DNA of 64,000 nt from Rhodococcus sp. 105337 (GCF_012844225.1 NZ_JABAGQ010000005.1:238024-302023), one strand, 5' to 3'; shown: positions 1 to 9,774, counted from the stretch's first letter. The notes: generated from the sequence alone by a model not told the origin. Program-made: numbers and translations.

Positions 1-306
1 CGGCTCCACAAGCTGGTTCGGGCCGATTGCACCACCCGCAACAAACGGCGCGCCGCAGCACTGCAGGCCACCTACGACGATCTCGAGGTGCGCATCGCGC
101 GACTGGCGGAGGAAGAGGGCGTCGCGAAGGTCCGCCCGGATCTCGACGGCAACGCGATCATGGAAGTTCTCGGCATTCCGCCGGGCCCCGAGGTGGGCAG
201 GGCGTGGAAGTTCCTCAAGGAGTTGCGCCTCGATCGCGGTCCACTCGATCGCGACGACGCCGAGGCCGAGCTCCTGAAATGGTGGGAGCAGCAACCGAAG
301 TCCTGA
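1..306 (+). CDS. pcnA: CCA tRNA nucleotidyltransferase, 3' end only
   Basis: The reading frame is open from the first base and ends at TGA 304-306, so this is the C-terminal 101 residues of a longer gene. The tail matches the actinobacterial CCA-adding enzyme, which adds or repairs the CCA end of tRNAs in the cytoplasm. The recognisable stretch is RPDLDGNAIMEVLGIPPGP followed by VGRAWKFLKELRLDRGPL and a Trp-Trp terminus, as I remember it from the mycobacterial PcnA. The catalytic head-domain residues lie outside the window, so nothing can be said about activity. The gene is followed on the same strand by a nitrate reductase, which is not the mycobacterial neighbour. Confidence 0.85.
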   Translation, partial: RLHKLVRADCTTRNKRRAAALQATYDDLEVRIARLAEEEGVAKVRPDLDGNAIMEVLGIPPGPEVGRAWKFLKELRLDRGPLDRDDAEAELLKWWEQQPKS

Positions 307-487
307 GCGTGTTGCCGGCACCTCACACCTCCTCCCGTCACCCGTGAGCCAGATGTCACAGCGTGCTCATCCCATGTGACGCGTCCGAAACACCGAGTCC
401 GCAGCATGGAAGTCGTCGTATCGGCGACGGCAACGGCGTGCCCCTCGGTTCACTGCCGGCGGACGCGGTGCCGGGTAGGAGATTCGG
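307..487. other. Intergenic region upstream of the nitrate reductase
   Basis: These 181 bases hold the likely promoter and leader of the nitrate reductase gene. An inverted pair GTCACA (355-360) and TGTGAC (375-380), 14 bases apart, could be an operator. A Shine-Dalgarno-like AGGAG lies at about 477-481, just before the ATG at 488. No terminator hairpin for the upstream gene is obvious. Confidence 0.3.
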
Positions 488-3400
488 ATGCGGGATGACA
501 TCACGACGGTGAAGACCGCGTGCTCCTACTGCGGTGTCGGGTGTGGCATGGTGCTCGACGTCGCCACCGATCCCGATACCGGTGCCCGCAGGGTGGTCAA
601 GGCGTACGGCGACAAGGAGCACCCCACCAATCGGGGGCGCCTGTGCACCAAGGGTGCGACGAGCGCGGAGATGCTGGCTGCGGCGGGCCGTCTCGAGACC
701 GCGTACGTGCGTGACCGCCGCGGCGGCGCTCCTTCGCCGGTGCCGGTGGACGCGGCCGTCGCCGACACCGCACGCCGTCTCACGGAGATCATCGGAACCC
801 ACGGACCCGATGCGGTGGCGTTCTACGTCTCCGGACAGATGTCGCTCGAGGCGCAATACCTCGCGAACAAGCTCGCCAAGGGATTCGTGCGCACGAGCCG
901 GATCGAATCGAACTCGCGGCTGTGCATGGCCTCTGCGGGCACCGGCTACAAGCAGTCGCTCGGTTCGGACGGGCCACCCGGCTCGTACGAGGACTTCGAG
1001 CACGCCGATCTGTTCTTCGTCTCGGGTTCGAACATGGCCGACTGTCACCCCATCCTCTTCCTGCGGATGATGGAACGTGTCCGAGCCGGGGCCAAGCTCG
1101 TCGTCGTCGATCCTCGGCGCACCGCCACCGCGGACAAAGCGGACCTGTTCCTGCAGATCGCGCCGGGTACCGACCTCGCACTGCTCAACGGCCTGCTCCA
1201 CCTGATCGTCGAGAACGGGCACGTCGATCGTGACTTCGTCGAGGAGTACACCGAGGGCTGGGAAGCGATGGAGGAGTTTCTCGCCGAGTACCCGCCCGCT
1301 CTCGTCGCCGGCATCACCGGCCTCGAGGAAGCCGACATCCGCACGGCTGCACGATGGATCGGCGAGGCCGGCGAGTGGATGAGTTGCTGGACGATGGGGC
1401 TCAACCAGAGCACCCACGGCACCTGGAACACCAACGCGATCTGCAATCTCCATCTCGCCACGGGAGCGATCTGCCGCACCGGAAGCGGCCCGTTCTCGCT
1501 GACCGGTCAGCCCAACGCGATGGGTGGTCGCGAGATGGGGTACATGGGTCCCGGCCTGCCGGGCCAGCGCAGCGTGTTGTCCGGCGACGACCGGGTGTTC
1601 GTCGAGGAGCAGTGGGTGCTACCTCCCGGCACGCTGCGCGCCGAAGCAGGCACCGGCACCGTCGACATGTTCCGGGAAATGGCACAAGGAACGATCAAGG
1701 CGTGCTGGATCATCTGCACCAACCCGGTGGCCTCGGTCGCGAACCGGGCGACCGTTCTCGAGGGTCTCGAGAACGCGGAACTCGTCATCGCCCAGGACGT
1801 GTTCCTCGAGACCGAAACGAATGCGTACGCCGACATCCTCCTTCCGGGTGCCCTGTGGGCGGAGTCCGACTACGTGACAGTGGGATCCGACCGCACTCTG
1901 AACCTGTTGCAACAGGCCGTCGAACCGGTCGGAGAGGCACTGCCCGACTGGCAGATCATCGCGCGTGTCGCCTGTGAGATGGGGTTCGGTGACGCGTTCA
2001 CCTACTCGTGCGCGGAGGAGATCTTCGACGAGATCACGCAGTTCTGGAATCCGCAGACGGGGTACGACCTGCGCGGCGTGACATACGACAGGCTGCGGCA
2101 CGGCCCGGTGCAATGGCCGTGTGGCCCCGGCCGCACCGACGATCGCAGTCCGGTCCGGTATCTCAACGACGGAGACAGCCGGACGCTGGTGGTCCGCGAC
2201 GACGGATCCGTACCGGAACTGGCCTTCGCGACACCGGACGGACGAGCCCGGTTCTTCCCCCGTCCGCATCTGCCCACAGCCGAACTGCCCGACGACGACT
2301 ACCCGTTCGTTTTCAATACCGGTCGCGTACAACACCAATGGCACACGCTCACCAAGACGGGCAAGATCGCCAAGCTCGGAAAACTCGACCCCGGACCGTT
2401 CGTGGAGATCAGTCCCGAGGATGCCGCGCGGTTGTCGATCGTCGACGGTGACGCGGTGGACATCGCATCGCGGCGGGGGCGCGCCATCCTTCCGGCGGTG
2501 GTGACCGATCGGGTGATGCCGGGAAACTGTTTCGCCCCGTTCCACTGGAACGACCTGTTCGGGAACGATCGCGCGATCAACGTCGTGACCAACGACGCCG
2601 TCGATTCCGCGTCGCTCCAGCCAGAATTCAAGTTCTGCGCGGTCGCCGTGACGAAAGTCGCGGCAGCACCTGTATCCCCTTCCCTGCCCGCCGACGATTC
2701 GGTCGTCGGACGGCTCGCGGAGACGCTCGGAGTCGGCGGTATCCCCGCTCCCCTGTTCGGCGACGACGAGAAACGCTATCTCGCAGGTCTTCTCGCCGGT
2801 CTGCGGTCGTCCGATGTCACCGCCGCGCCGTCGCTGCCGGCTTCGGCGCCGTTTCCTCCCGCGACCCGGGCGTGGCTCGACGGACTGTTCGCGGGGATGT
2901 ACTCGCAGAGCGCTGCGATCGACGCCGGCTCCGATGCCGCGGCCGGGGACCGGAACCCGGAACCGCCGGTCGTGGTGGCGTGGGCGTCGCAGACGGGGAA
3001 TGCCGAAGGATTCGCGCACACCTGCGCCGAGCGTCTTCGTGCCGCGGGACGTGAGGCCACCGCGGTCGGGATGGGGACGCTGACCGTCGCGGATCTCGTG
3101 CAGATACCGGAATTGCTGGTGGTGACAAGTACGTTCGGTGACGGCGACGCGCCGGACAACGCTTCGGCGTTCTGGAAGAGCTTGAACGGTGCAGACGCAC
3201 CGTCGCTCGCCGGTACCCGCTATGCGGTACTGGCTTTCGGCGACTCCAGTTACGACGACTTCTGCGGGTACGGACGCAAGGTGGACGACCGGCTGGCCGA
3301 TCTCGGAGCGACCCGGATGGTTCCACGCGTGGACTGTGAACCGGATTTCGAGGACCGCGCGAACGAATGGGTGTGCTCGGTCCAGAATCTGGTGGCCGGT

Positions 3401-4552
3401 GACGCGCCCGCGCAACCTGTCCCGCCGCGGGCATCCGTGTACAGCCGCAAGTCCCCGCTCGTCACCCGCCTGACACGCAACATCGCACTCAGTGGAGCCG
3501 GATCGTCGAAGGATGTGCGGCAGTTCGGATTCGAGCTGTTCGACCCGGAATTCGAATATTGTGCGGGAGATGCCCTCGGGGTGATGCCGACCAACTGCCC
3601 CGAGGCCGTCGAAGAATGGATGCAGGTCACCGCGCTCGACGCGGAGGCGCCCGTCGAAAGCGTCGATCGTCCCACCGTCCCTCTCCGGGAGGCCGCGGCT
3701 CGGTACCTCGACATCACCAGGACCACTCCCGAATTGCTGCGCTTCGTGCAACGCCAGAGCGGGAGTCCGGAACTCGCCAAGCTGCTGCGACCCGGAAACA
3801 AGATGGAATTGCAGCGGTGGCTGTGGGGGCGGCAGGCGATGGATGTCATCGCCGAATACCCGTTCAAGGCACCGCTCGACGAGTGGCTCGGTGTGCTCAC
3901 GCGGCTTCAGCCACGCAGCTACTCGATCTCGTCGAGTCCGAAGTCCAACCCGCGGGAGGTGCAGCTCACCGTGTCGGTGGTGCGATACGGCTTCGAGGGC
4001 CGCGACCGGGCCGGCGTGTGCTCGGGCTTCCTCGCCGACCACAGCAAGGGCGTCGACATCCCCATCTTCGTGCAGCGGAATCCGCACTTCCGGCCACCAC
4101 CCGGCGATACTCCGATGATCATGGTCGGGCCGGGAACGGGGATCGCGCCGTTTCGGGCCTTCCTCCACGACCGCCGCGAATCCGGGCACACCGGTCGCAG
4201 TTGGCTCTTCTTCGGCGACCAGCGGTCGGACACCGACTACCTGTACCGCGACGAGATCGAGAAGATGCACGCCGACGGGTTCCTCACCAAGCTGGACCTC
4301 GCGTTCTCGCGTGACCAGCGACAGAAGGTGTACGTGCAGGACCGCATGCGTGAGCAGGGCGCCCAGCTCTGGAGATGGCTGGAGGACGGCGCTCATTTCG
4401 CCGTCTGCGGGGACGCCGGGCGCATGGCGAAAGATGTCGACGCGATGCTCCGCGAGGTGGTGCAGACCCACGGCCGGCTCGACCAGGAGGCGGCAGCGGC
4501 ATACGTCGATCGTTTGAGTGCTGAGAAGCGGTACGTGCGCGACGTCTACTGA
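488..4552 (+). CDS. Fused assimilatory nitrate reductase / sulfite-reductase-type flavoprotein
   Basis: A 1354-residue single chain that should reduce nitrate to nitrite in the cytoplasm using NADPH. The N-terminal half is a molybdopterin oxidoreductase. It has a 4Fe-4S motif C12-x2-C15-x3-C19 with C53, a probable Mo-ligand Cys146 (NSRLCMASAG), and a dinucleotide-binding domain at about 600-720. After a linker comes a flavodoxin domain from about residue 827 (SQTGNAEGF). An FAD domain follows with RSYSISSSP near 1144, then an NADPH domain with GPGTGIAPFRAF near 1214-1225, ending in YVRDVY as CPR/CysJ proteins do. The fusion supplies its own electron chain, so no separate reductase subunit is needed. 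A molybdate uptake operon follows on the same strand. The ATG has AGGAG upstream. Nitrate is inferred from family resemblance; another oxyanion or formate-type substrate is less likely. Confidence 0.85.
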   Translation: MRDDITTVKTACSYCGVGCGMVLDVATDPDTGARRVVKAYGDKEHPTNRGRLCTKGATSAEMLAAAGRLETAYVRDRRGGAPSPVPVDAAVADTARRLTEIIGTHGPDAVAFYVSGQMSLEAQYLANKLAKGFVRTSRIESNSRLCMASAGTGYKQSLGSDGPPGSYEDFEHADLFFVSGSNMADCHPILFLRMMERVRAGAKLVVVDPRRTATADKADLFLQIAPGTDLALLNGLLHLIVENGHVDRDFVEEYTEGWEAMEEFLAEYPPALVAGITGLEEADIRTAARWIGEAGEWMSCWTMGLNQSTHGTWNTNAICNLHLATGAICRTGSGPFSLTGQPNAMGGREMGYMGPGLPGQRSVLSGDDRVFVEEQWVLPPGTLRAEAGTGTVDMFREMAQGTIKACWIICTNPVASVANRATVLEGLENAELVIAQDVFLETETNAYADILLPGALWAESDYVTVGSDRTLNLLQQAVEPVGEALPDWQIIARVACEMGFGDAFTYSCAEEIFDEITQFWNPQTGYDLRGVTYDRLRHGPVQWPCGPGRTDDRSPVRYLNDGDSRTLVVRDDGSVPELAFATPDGRARFFPRPHLPTAELPDDDYPFVFNTGRVQHQWHTLTKTGKIAKLGKLDPGPFVEISPEDAARLSIVDGDAVDIASRRGRAILPAVVTDRVMPGNCFAPFHWNDLFGNDRAINVVTNDAVDSASLQPEFKFCAVAVTKVAAAPVSPSLPADDSVVGRLAETLGVGGIPAPLFGDDEKRYLAGLLAGLRSSDVTAAPSLPASAPFPPATRAWLDGLFAGMYSQSAAIDAGSDAAAGDRNPEPPVVVAWASQTGNAEGFAHTCAERLRAAGREATAVGMGTLTVADLVQIPELLVVTSTFGDGDAPDNASAFWKSLNGADAPSLAGTRYAVLAFGDSSYDDFCGYGRKVDDRLADLGATRMVPRVDCEPDFEDRANEWVCSVQNLVAGDAPAQPVPPRASVYSRKSPLVTRLTRNIALSGAGSSKDVRQFGFELFDPEFEYCAGDALGVMPTNCPEAVEEWMQVTALDAEAPVESVDRPTVPLREAAARYLDITRTTPELLRFVQRQSGSPELAKLLRPGNKMELQRWLWGRQAMDVIAEYPFKAPLDEWLGVLTRLQPRSYSISSSPKSNPREVQLTVSVVRYGFEGRDRAGVCSGFLADHSKGVDIPIFVQRNPHFRPPPGDTPMIMVGPGTGIAPFRAFLHDRRESGHTGRSWLFFGDQRSDTDYLYRDEIEKMHADGFLTKLDLAFSRDQRQKVYVQDRMREQGAQLWRWLEDGAHFAVCGDAGRMAKDVDAMLREVVQTHGRLDQEAAAAYVDRLSAEKRYVRDVY

Positions 4553-4573
4553 GAAGGTTGATACAACCGCATC

Positions 4574-4619
4574 TGCGGACGTATCGTCCAGTTCGTGACT
4601 TGTGTGCGGAACATATCGT
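4574..4619. promoter_or_regulatory. Direct repeat and palindrome upstream of the Mop-domain regulator
   Basis: Two near-identical words, TGCGGACGTATCGT (4574-4587) and TGCGGAACATATCGT (4605-4619), lie 31 bases apart, about three helical turns. The first overlaps a perfect inverted repeat GGACG-TAT-CGTCC (4577-4589). They sit directly before the GTG start of a HTH/Mop protein, so an operator for autoregulation or molybdate control is plausible. This is inference from position only. Confidence 0.3.
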
Positions 4620-5022
4620 GACGACTTTCCGTATCCGCGACGCCGCACGCCTGCTCGGTGTCAGCGACGACACCGTGCGGCGCTGGATCGACCAGGGCGC
4701 CCTTCGTGCGAGCAAGGACGACACCGGCCGCAAAGTGGTCGACGGCAGCGAACTCGCGGCGTTCTCGCGGGCCCAAGCCGACGCGGCACCGGATCTGCTC
4801 GGCGTCGGGAGTTCCGCCCGCAACAAATTCGTCGGTCTCGTCACCCGGGTCGTCTCGGACCCGGTGATGTCGCAGGTCGAGATGCAGTGCGGGCAGCATC
4901 GGGTCGTATCTCTCATGAGCACCGAAGCGGTGCGGGAACTCGGCCTCGAACCGGGCAGCGTCGCGGTCGCGGTCGTCAAAGCGACAACCGTCATCATCGA
5001 AACACCCGGAGGGTCCTCGTGA
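4618..5022 (+). CDS. HTH and Mop (TOBE) domain molybdate-binding protein
   Basis: A 134-residue protein in two parts. Residues 3-45 form a MerR/excisionase-like helix-turn-helix (IRDAARLLGVSDDTVRRWID). Residues about 69-130 form a Mop/TOBE molybdate-binding domain beginning SARNKF and containing LGLEPGS. It probably senses molybdate and controls the adjacent modABC and perhaps the upstream nitrate reductase, in the manner of ModE. GTG 4618 is chosen because the HTH starts immediately after it and a GGA lies 8 bases upstream; a TTG at 4558 would add 20 residues unlike this family. Its stop overlaps the modA start in the arrangement GTGA. Confidence 0.75.
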   Translation: MTTFRIRDAARLLGVSDDTVRRWIDQGALRASKDDTGRKVVDGSELAAFSRAQADAAPDLLGVGSSARNKFVGLVTRVVSDPVMSQVEMQCGQHRVVSLMSTEAVRELGLEPGSVAVAVVKATTVIIETPGGSS

Positions 5023-5798
5023 GGCGCGTGCGCGCAGGATGGATCCTGGTGGCGTCCGTGGCACTGGCTTCGGTCGCCTGCGGTTCGGAACAGAGTGATC
5101 GGAATCCGTCGGGTGACGGTGTGACGGGCACTGTCACGGTGTTCGCGGCAGCGTCGCTCAGGGACACGTTCACCGAGATCGGCACCGCGTTCGAGCAAGT
5201 GCACGACGACGCCGCCGTGGTGTTCAACTTCGCAGGGTCGTCGGACCTCGCCGGCCAACTGGCGCAGGGCGCACCCGCCGACGTGTTCGCGTCCGCCGAT
5301 ACCGTCACGATGTCCCGCGTCGTGGACGAGGGTCTCGTCGCCGGTGATCCGGTGCTCTTCGCGGCCAACACGCTCACGATTGTCACCGAGCCGGGGAATC
5401 CGAAGGGCATCACCTCGTTCGACGACCTCGGCCGCGACGGCGTGTCGGCGGTCGTCTGCGCACCCCAGGTGCCGTGCGGCGCCGCCACCGTGCGCGCCGA
5501 GGAGGCGACCGGAACCGAACTGTCGCCGGTCAGCGAGGAATCCTCCGTCGCCGACGTGCTCGCCAAGGTCACCTCGGGACAGGCCGACGCCGGACTGGTC
5601 TACGTCACCGATGCGCGCGCCGCGGGCGACGCCGTCACCGTCGTGGCGTTTCCCGAGTCCGGGGACTCCGTCAACTCCTATCCGATCGCCGTACTCGAAG
5701 ATTCCCGGAATCCGGACGCCGCCCGCGCGTTCGTCGATTTCGTCGCCGGACCCGAAGGACTGGAGATTCTCGGGGAAGCCGGGTTCGCCGGTCCATGA
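5019..5798 (+). CDS. modA: Molybdate ABC transporter substrate-binding lipoprotein
   Basis: A 259-residue extracytoplasmic binding protein that captures molybdate for import. A short signal peptide ends in SVAC, an imperfect lipobox, so lipid anchoring at Cys is likely. Family hallmarks are [15 protein letters not shown] after the signal, the [20 protein letters not shown] stretch and VNSYPIAVL near the end. GTG 5019 follows GGAGGG at about 5008-5013 and overlaps the preceding stop by four bases. It is coupled to modB by an overlap (ATG 5795 inside TGA 5796-5798). Tungstate is an alternative ligand that sequence cannot exclude. Confidence 0.88.
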   Translation: MRRVRAGWILVASVALASVACGSEQSDRNPSGDGVTGTVTVFAAASLRDTFTEIGTAFEQVHDDAAVVFNFAGSSDLAGQLAQGAPADVFASADTVTMSRVVDEGLVAGDPVLFAANTLTIVTEPGNPKGITSFDDLGRDGVSAVVCAPQVPCGAATVRAEEATGTELSPVSEESSVADVLAKVTSGQADAGLVYVTDARAAGDAVTVVAFPESGDSVNSYPIAVLEDSRNPDAARAFVDFVAGPEGLEILGEAGFAGP

Positions 5799-6592
5799 CG
5801 GCGGCCCGCACCCCGACCGGTCTGCCGGCGTGGATCTATCTTCCGGCGATCGCCGGCGGCCTGTTCGTGGTGCTGCCGTTGGTCTCGATCGTGCTCTCCG
5901 TCGACTGGTACCGCTTCCCGGAACTGGTCACGTCCGAGGCATCGATGCAGGCGCTCGCGCTCAGTGTGCGGACCGCGTTCACCAGCACCGTGCTGTGCAT
6001 CGTATGCGGTGTGCCCATGGCTGCCGTGCTCGCACGCAGCACGTCCCGCGTGATGCCGGTGCTCCGTTCACTGGTCCTGCTGCCGCTCGTGCTGCCACCC
6101 GTGGTGGGTGGGATCGCGCTGCTGTACACCTTCGGCAGACGCGGCCTCATCGGTGAGCACCTCGAGGCGTTCGGGATCCGGATCGCGTTCTCCACCACCG
6201 CTGTCGTGCTGGCACAGACCTTCGTGGCGTTGCCGTTCCTGGTGATGAGTCTCGAGGGAGCGTTGCGTACCGCGGGCCGACGGTACGAGGCGGTGGCGTC
6301 GACGCTGGGCGCCCGGCCCACTACGGTCTTCCGCAGGGTCACCCTGCCGTTGGTGCTGCCGGGACTCGTCTCCGGTGCGATCCTGGCGTTCGCGCGGGCG
6401 CTCGGGGAATTCGGCGCGACTCTCACTTTCGCGGGCAGCCTCCAGGGCGTCACCCGCACCCTCCCTCTCGAGATCTATCTGCAGCGGGAAACCGATCCCG
6501 ATGCCGCCGTGGCGTTGTCGCTGCTCCTGGTCCTCGTGGCAGTGCTCATCGTGGTGGCCGCACGCGGACGCCGGGCAGGTGGCGACTGGTGA
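5795..6592 (+). CDS. modB: Molybdate ABC transporter permease
   Basis: A 265-residue integral membrane protein with about five or six hydrophobic segments, forming the channel of the molybdate importer. The EAA loop that docks the ATPase is visible as [20 protein letters not shown] in the second half. The sequence [11 protein letters not shown] soon after is characteristic of ModB/CysT permeases. Translation is coupled on both sides: ATG 5795 lies within the modA stop and the end overlaps the modC GTG at 6589. Confidence 0.88.
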   Translation: MTAARTPTGLPAWIYLPAIAGGLFVVLPLVSIVLSVDWYRFPELVTSEASMQALALSVRTAFTSTVLCIVCGVPMAAVLARSTSRVMPVLRSLVLLPLVLPPVVGGIALLYTFGRRGLIGEHLEAFGIRIAFSTTAVVLAQTFVALPFLVMSLEGALRTAGRRYEAVASTLGARPTTVFRRVTLPLVLPGLVSGAILAFARALGEFGATLTFAGSLQGVTRTLPLEIYLQRETDPDAAVALSLLLVLVAVLIVVAARGRRAGGDW

Positions 6593-7668
6593 GCGAACTG
6601 CACGTGCACGCACGGGTGGACGCACGGTCCGTCGACTTCGACCTGGACGTGGCATCGGGCAGCGTGGTCGCGATCCTCGGTCCCAACGGTGCCGGGAAAT
6701 CGACGCTGCTGAACCTGATTGCAGGACTGGTTCTTCCGGACGAAGGCCGGATCGAGCTCGGTGGCCGGATCCTCACCGACACGTCGGCGGGTGTCGCGGT
6801 GCCGCCCCATCGCCGGTCGGTTGCCCTGCTGGCACAACAGGCTTTGCTGTTCCCGCACCTGACCGCTGCGGGCAACGTGGCCTTCGCACCGCGCAGTGCC
6901 GGAATGAGCCGCCGCGCCGCGCATACCGAGGCGTTGCGCTGGCTCGACGCCGTCGACGCTGTGGCGTTCGCCGACCGCAAACCGCACCGTTTGTCGGGCG
7001 GGCAGGCTCAGCGGGTCGCGATCGCCCGCGCTCTCGCTGCCGACCCGCAGTTGCTCCTGCTGGACGAACCCATGGCCGCGCTGGATGTCGCTGCGGCGCC
7101 GGCGATCAGGTCACTGCTGCGCCGGATACTGCGTGAGGACCGGCGCACGGCGCTCGTGGTCACACACGACCCCCTCGACGCCCTGGCCCTCGCCGACCGC
7201 GTCGTGGTGGTCGAATCGGGACGTGTCGTGGAACACGGCGCGGTGCGGGACGTCCTCACCCGGCCACGGAGCGCTTTCGCCGCACAGATCGCCGGGATGA
7301 ACCTGATCGCCGGCACGGTGACAGCGGATGGCGTGGAGACGGAGGTCGGTGCCGTGCACGGCGTCGTCGACGAGGAGTGCGTACCGGGAGATGTGGCCGC
7401 GGCCGTCTTCTCCCCCGCCGCGGTCGCGGTGTACGTGGACGAGCCACACGGGAGTCCCCGCAATGCGTTCGAGGTGACCGTCACCGAAGTCGAGGCCCGG
7501 GGCTCGACGGTGCTGGTGCGCACCGGAGTCGCCGGTCTGGCGGCCGAAGTGACGCCCGCCGCGGTTGCGGATCTCGGTCTCGAGCCGGGCTCGGCCGTGT
7601 GGTTCGTCGTCAAGGCCATGGAGATTCGCGTTCATCGCGCCGCGCTTCCGGCCCTGCGGGGGTCGTGA
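6589..7668 (+). CDS. modC: Molybdate ABC transporter ATPase
   Basis: A 359-residue ATPase powering molybdate import from the cytoplasmic face. Walker A is GPNGAGKST at residues 31-39. The signature is LSGGQAQR, Walker B is LLLLDEP and the switch His is in VVTHD. The C-terminal third carries a TOBE/Mop-like regulatory domain ending in [19 protein letters not shown], similar in design to the Mop protein at the head of the operon. The GTG start overlaps the modB stop. Its own stop abuts the stop of the convergent MFS gene with no room for a separate terminator. Confidence 0.88.
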   Translation: MSELHVHARVDARSVDFDLDVASGSVVAILGPNGAGKSTLLNLIAGLVLPDEGRIELGGRILTDTSAGVAVPPHRRSVALLAQQALLFPHLTAAGNVAFAPRSAGMSRRAAHTEALRWLDAVDAVAFADRKPHRLSGGQAQRVAIARALAADPQLLLLDEPMAALDVAAAPAIRSLLRRILREDRRTALVVTHDPLDALALADRVVVVESGRVVEHGAVRDVLTRPRSAFAAQIAGMNLIAGTVTADGVETEVGAVHGVVDEECVPGDVAAAVFSPAAVAVYVDEPHGSPRNAFEVTVTEVEARGSTVLVRTGVAGLAAEVTPAAVADLGLEPGSAVWFVVKAMEIRVHRAALPALRGS

Positions 7669-8949
7669 CTAGGTCCGCGACCGCCCGAGTGCGAGAACGC
7701 CGGCCAGGGCGAGCACGTAGATCAGCCCGCCGGCCAGGGCAAGTCCCGGGCTGCGCCCGTCCGGCGCGATCAGGAAGGCCGACGCGGCGATCGCGGCAAG
7801 GAACGCCAGGTTGAACACGGTGTCCTGCAACGCGAATACCTGCCCGCGACGTGCGTCGTCGATCTCGATCTGCATGGCGGCGTCGCCCGTCAGCTTGATG
7901 GTCTGTCCCGCGACCCCGAGGAGGAAAGCGGCGATCAGCAACGATCCCGTCGTCAAGGAGGTGACGAACGCGAACTGCACGACCGCGGCGGCGAGCAATC
8001 CGGCGGTGACCGCACGAGGTCGCCCGAGCCGTGGGAGGAGGAACGGTGTGAGGGCGGCGGCGAGGAGCATTCCCGCCGCCGTGCAGGCCACCGCGGCACC
8101 GAATCCGGCGAGCCCACCGGGTAGGTCCGACGGGTTGTCGGCGTTTCGCAGGACGAGAAGCGTGATGAGTGTGTTCAGGCCGAACACGATGCGGTGCGCC
8201 CCGATACCGAGCAGCGCGGCAGCGACTCCGGGATTCTCGGCGACCGCGCCCGCGCCGGTTCGCAGGCCGGCGAGTACCGCGCTCGCGGGCGAACGGAGTC
8301 GTGCACCGTCGGGTCCGAGCGCGTTGCGGGGGAACCCTGCCGCTGCGGCGGCGCCGACGATCGATCCGGTCACGCCGACCGCCACCGCGATGCCGGAAGC
8401 CGTGTCCCCCGCACCGACGACACCGATCGTCGCGACCGCGACGGCGGCACCCGCTGCGGCGACCACCGAACCCGCGGTCGCCAGAACGGAATTGACCGGG
8501 ACGAGCCATGACTGCCTCGTCACGTGGGGAAGTGATGCCGAGACTCCGGCGAGAACGAATCTGCTCACCCCCACGGCGGCAAGTGCCAGCAGCATCAGGG
8601 GCAGTTGTGGCCCGCCGACGAGGAGTACCGCCGCCGCGGACGCGACGAGAACTCCGCGTACCGCGTTGGCCCATACCAGGACGAGACGGCGATCCCAGCG
8701 GTCGAGCAAGGCTCCGGCGAACGGTCCGATCACCGAATAGGGCAGCAGAAGCACCGCGAACCCTACGGCGATGTCCACCGGATTCGTGTGACGTTCGGGG
8801 TTGAAGAGGATGGCTCCGCCGAGGGCGGCCTGGAACAGACCGTCCCCGAACTGCCCGGCGAACCGGACGGCTGTCAGTCGCGCGAGTCCCGGGGAATGCC
8901 GTAGCGCCGTCGCGGTCGATCGCCACGCCTGTTTCTGGGAGTCCCGCAC
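7669..8949 (-). CDS. MFS transporter (Rv0037c-like)
   Basis: A 426-residue membrane protein with about ten to twelve hydrophobic segments separated by short basic loops. LLDRWDRRLVLVWANAVRG resembles the MFS loop 2-3 signature. It sits beside the yqgE/leuS block as Rv0037c does in M. tuberculosis, as I recall. Substrate unknown; a drug or metabolite exporter is the family expectation. GTG 8949 is taken as start because AGGG lies 8 bases upstream, and upstream sequence does not look like a membrane protein N-terminus. The divergent TetR gene at 9057 probably controls it. Confidence 0.75.
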   Translation of the reverse strand: MRDSQKQAWRSTATALRHSPGLARLTAVRFAGQFGDGLFQAALGGAILFNPERHTNPVDIAVGFAVLLLPYSVIGPFAGALLDRWDRRLVLVWANAVRGVLVASAAAVLLVGGPQLPLMLLALAAVGVSRFVLAGVSASLPHVTRQSWLVPVNSVLATAGSVVAAAGAAVAVATIGVVGAGDTASGIAVAVGVTGSIVGAAAAAGFPRNALGPDGARLRSPASAVLAGLRTGAGAVAENPGVAAALLGIGAHRIVFGLNTLITLLVLRNADNPSDLPGGLAGFGAAVACTAAGMLLAAALTPFLLPRLGRPRAVTAGLLAAAVVQFAFVTSLTTGSLLIAAFLLGVAGQTIKLTGDAAMQIEIDDARRGQVFALQDTVFNLAFLAAIAASAFLIAPDGRSPGLALAGGLIYVLALAGVLALGRSRT

Positions 8950-9056
8950 ACACGCGACCCTATCGATCGCGACTTTGCGCGGATGTCCCGCCCGGCGCGG
9001 CAGGGAGCAGCGCTCACATTTGTTTGCGGTGCTTCCGGTAGGGCAGGCTGGGCGAC

Positions 9057-9761
9057 GTGACAACACCCCGCGCCCGGGCTCGTGCCCGCACGATGGCGGA
9101 CATCGTGGCCATCGGCCGTGAGCATCTCGCCGCCGGTGGCGCCGAGGCCCTGTCGTTGCGGGCGGTCGCCCGCGATCTCGGGGTGGTCTCCTCGGCCGTC
9201 TACCGGTACGTCGCAAGCCGCGACGAACTTCTGACCCTGCTGGTGATCGATGCCTACGACGAACTCGGCGATGCCGTCGACGCAGCCGTCGATGCCGTGG
9301 ATGCCGCCGACCACCGGGCACGCTTCTTCGCGTTGGGCCGGGCGGTGCGAGCCTGGGCGCGTGCCGAGCCGGCCCGGTACGGCCTGATCTTCGGTACCCC
9401 TGTGCCCGGCTATCACGCACCCGCCGAGCGGACCACCCAGCCGGGGACCCGCGTCGTTCTGACTCTGGTACGCATCCTGGTCGAGGCCCACCGGGCCGCG
9501 GCGCTGGACGAGGCGACGGAAGTCCCCACAACCGCCGGGCTCGTCGGTGATCTCGATCGCATCCGTGCCGAGATTTCCGCAGACCTGCCGGACGACGTTC
9601 TGGCGCGCGGTCTGTTCGTGTGGCCGGCGCTGTTCGGGGCGGTGAGTTTCGAAGTGTTCGGCCAGTACGGCACGGACACCTTCACGGACCCGGAGTCGTT
9701 GTTCGACCACCACCTCGCGTTGCTCGCGCGGACAGCCGGGTTCCGGCCGACATCGCGGTGA
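9057..9761 (+). CDS. TetR/AcrR family regulator with WHG-type C-terminal domain
   Basis: A 234-residue repressor. Residues about 12-60 form the TetR HTH (LSLRAVARDLGVVSSAVYRYVASRDELL). The C-terminal half resembles the WHG ligand-binding domain, with RYGLIFGTPVPGY and FVWPALFGAVSFEVFGQY. It is transcribed away from the MFS gene across a 107-base shared gap, the common arrangement for an efflux pump repressor and its target. Ligand not predictable. The GTG start directly precedes the basic N-terminus. Confidence 0.8.
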   Translation: MTTPRARARARTMADIVAIGREHLAAGGAEALSLRAVARDLGVVSSAVYRYVASRDELLTLLVIDAYDELGDAVDAAVDAVDAADHRARFFALGRAVRAWARAEPARYGLIFGTPVPGYHAPAERTTQPGTRVVLTLVRILVEAHRAAALDEATEVPTTAGLVGDLDRIRAEISADLPDDVLARGLFVWPALFGAVSFEVFGQYGTDTFTDPESLFDHHLALLARTAGFRPTSR

Positions 9762-9774
9762 CGCCGGTGACAGA

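Noticed and set aside
4558..4617. TTG start for the Mop-domain protein
   Set aside because: The added 20 residues are unlike the family and would cover the repeat/operator region.
1619..4648. 1009-codon open frame antisense to the nitrate reductase
   Set aside because: It mirrors the coding strand of a gene with clear catalytic motifs. Its composition (Arg, Gly, Val, His repeats without domains) is that expected from high-GC antisense sequence.
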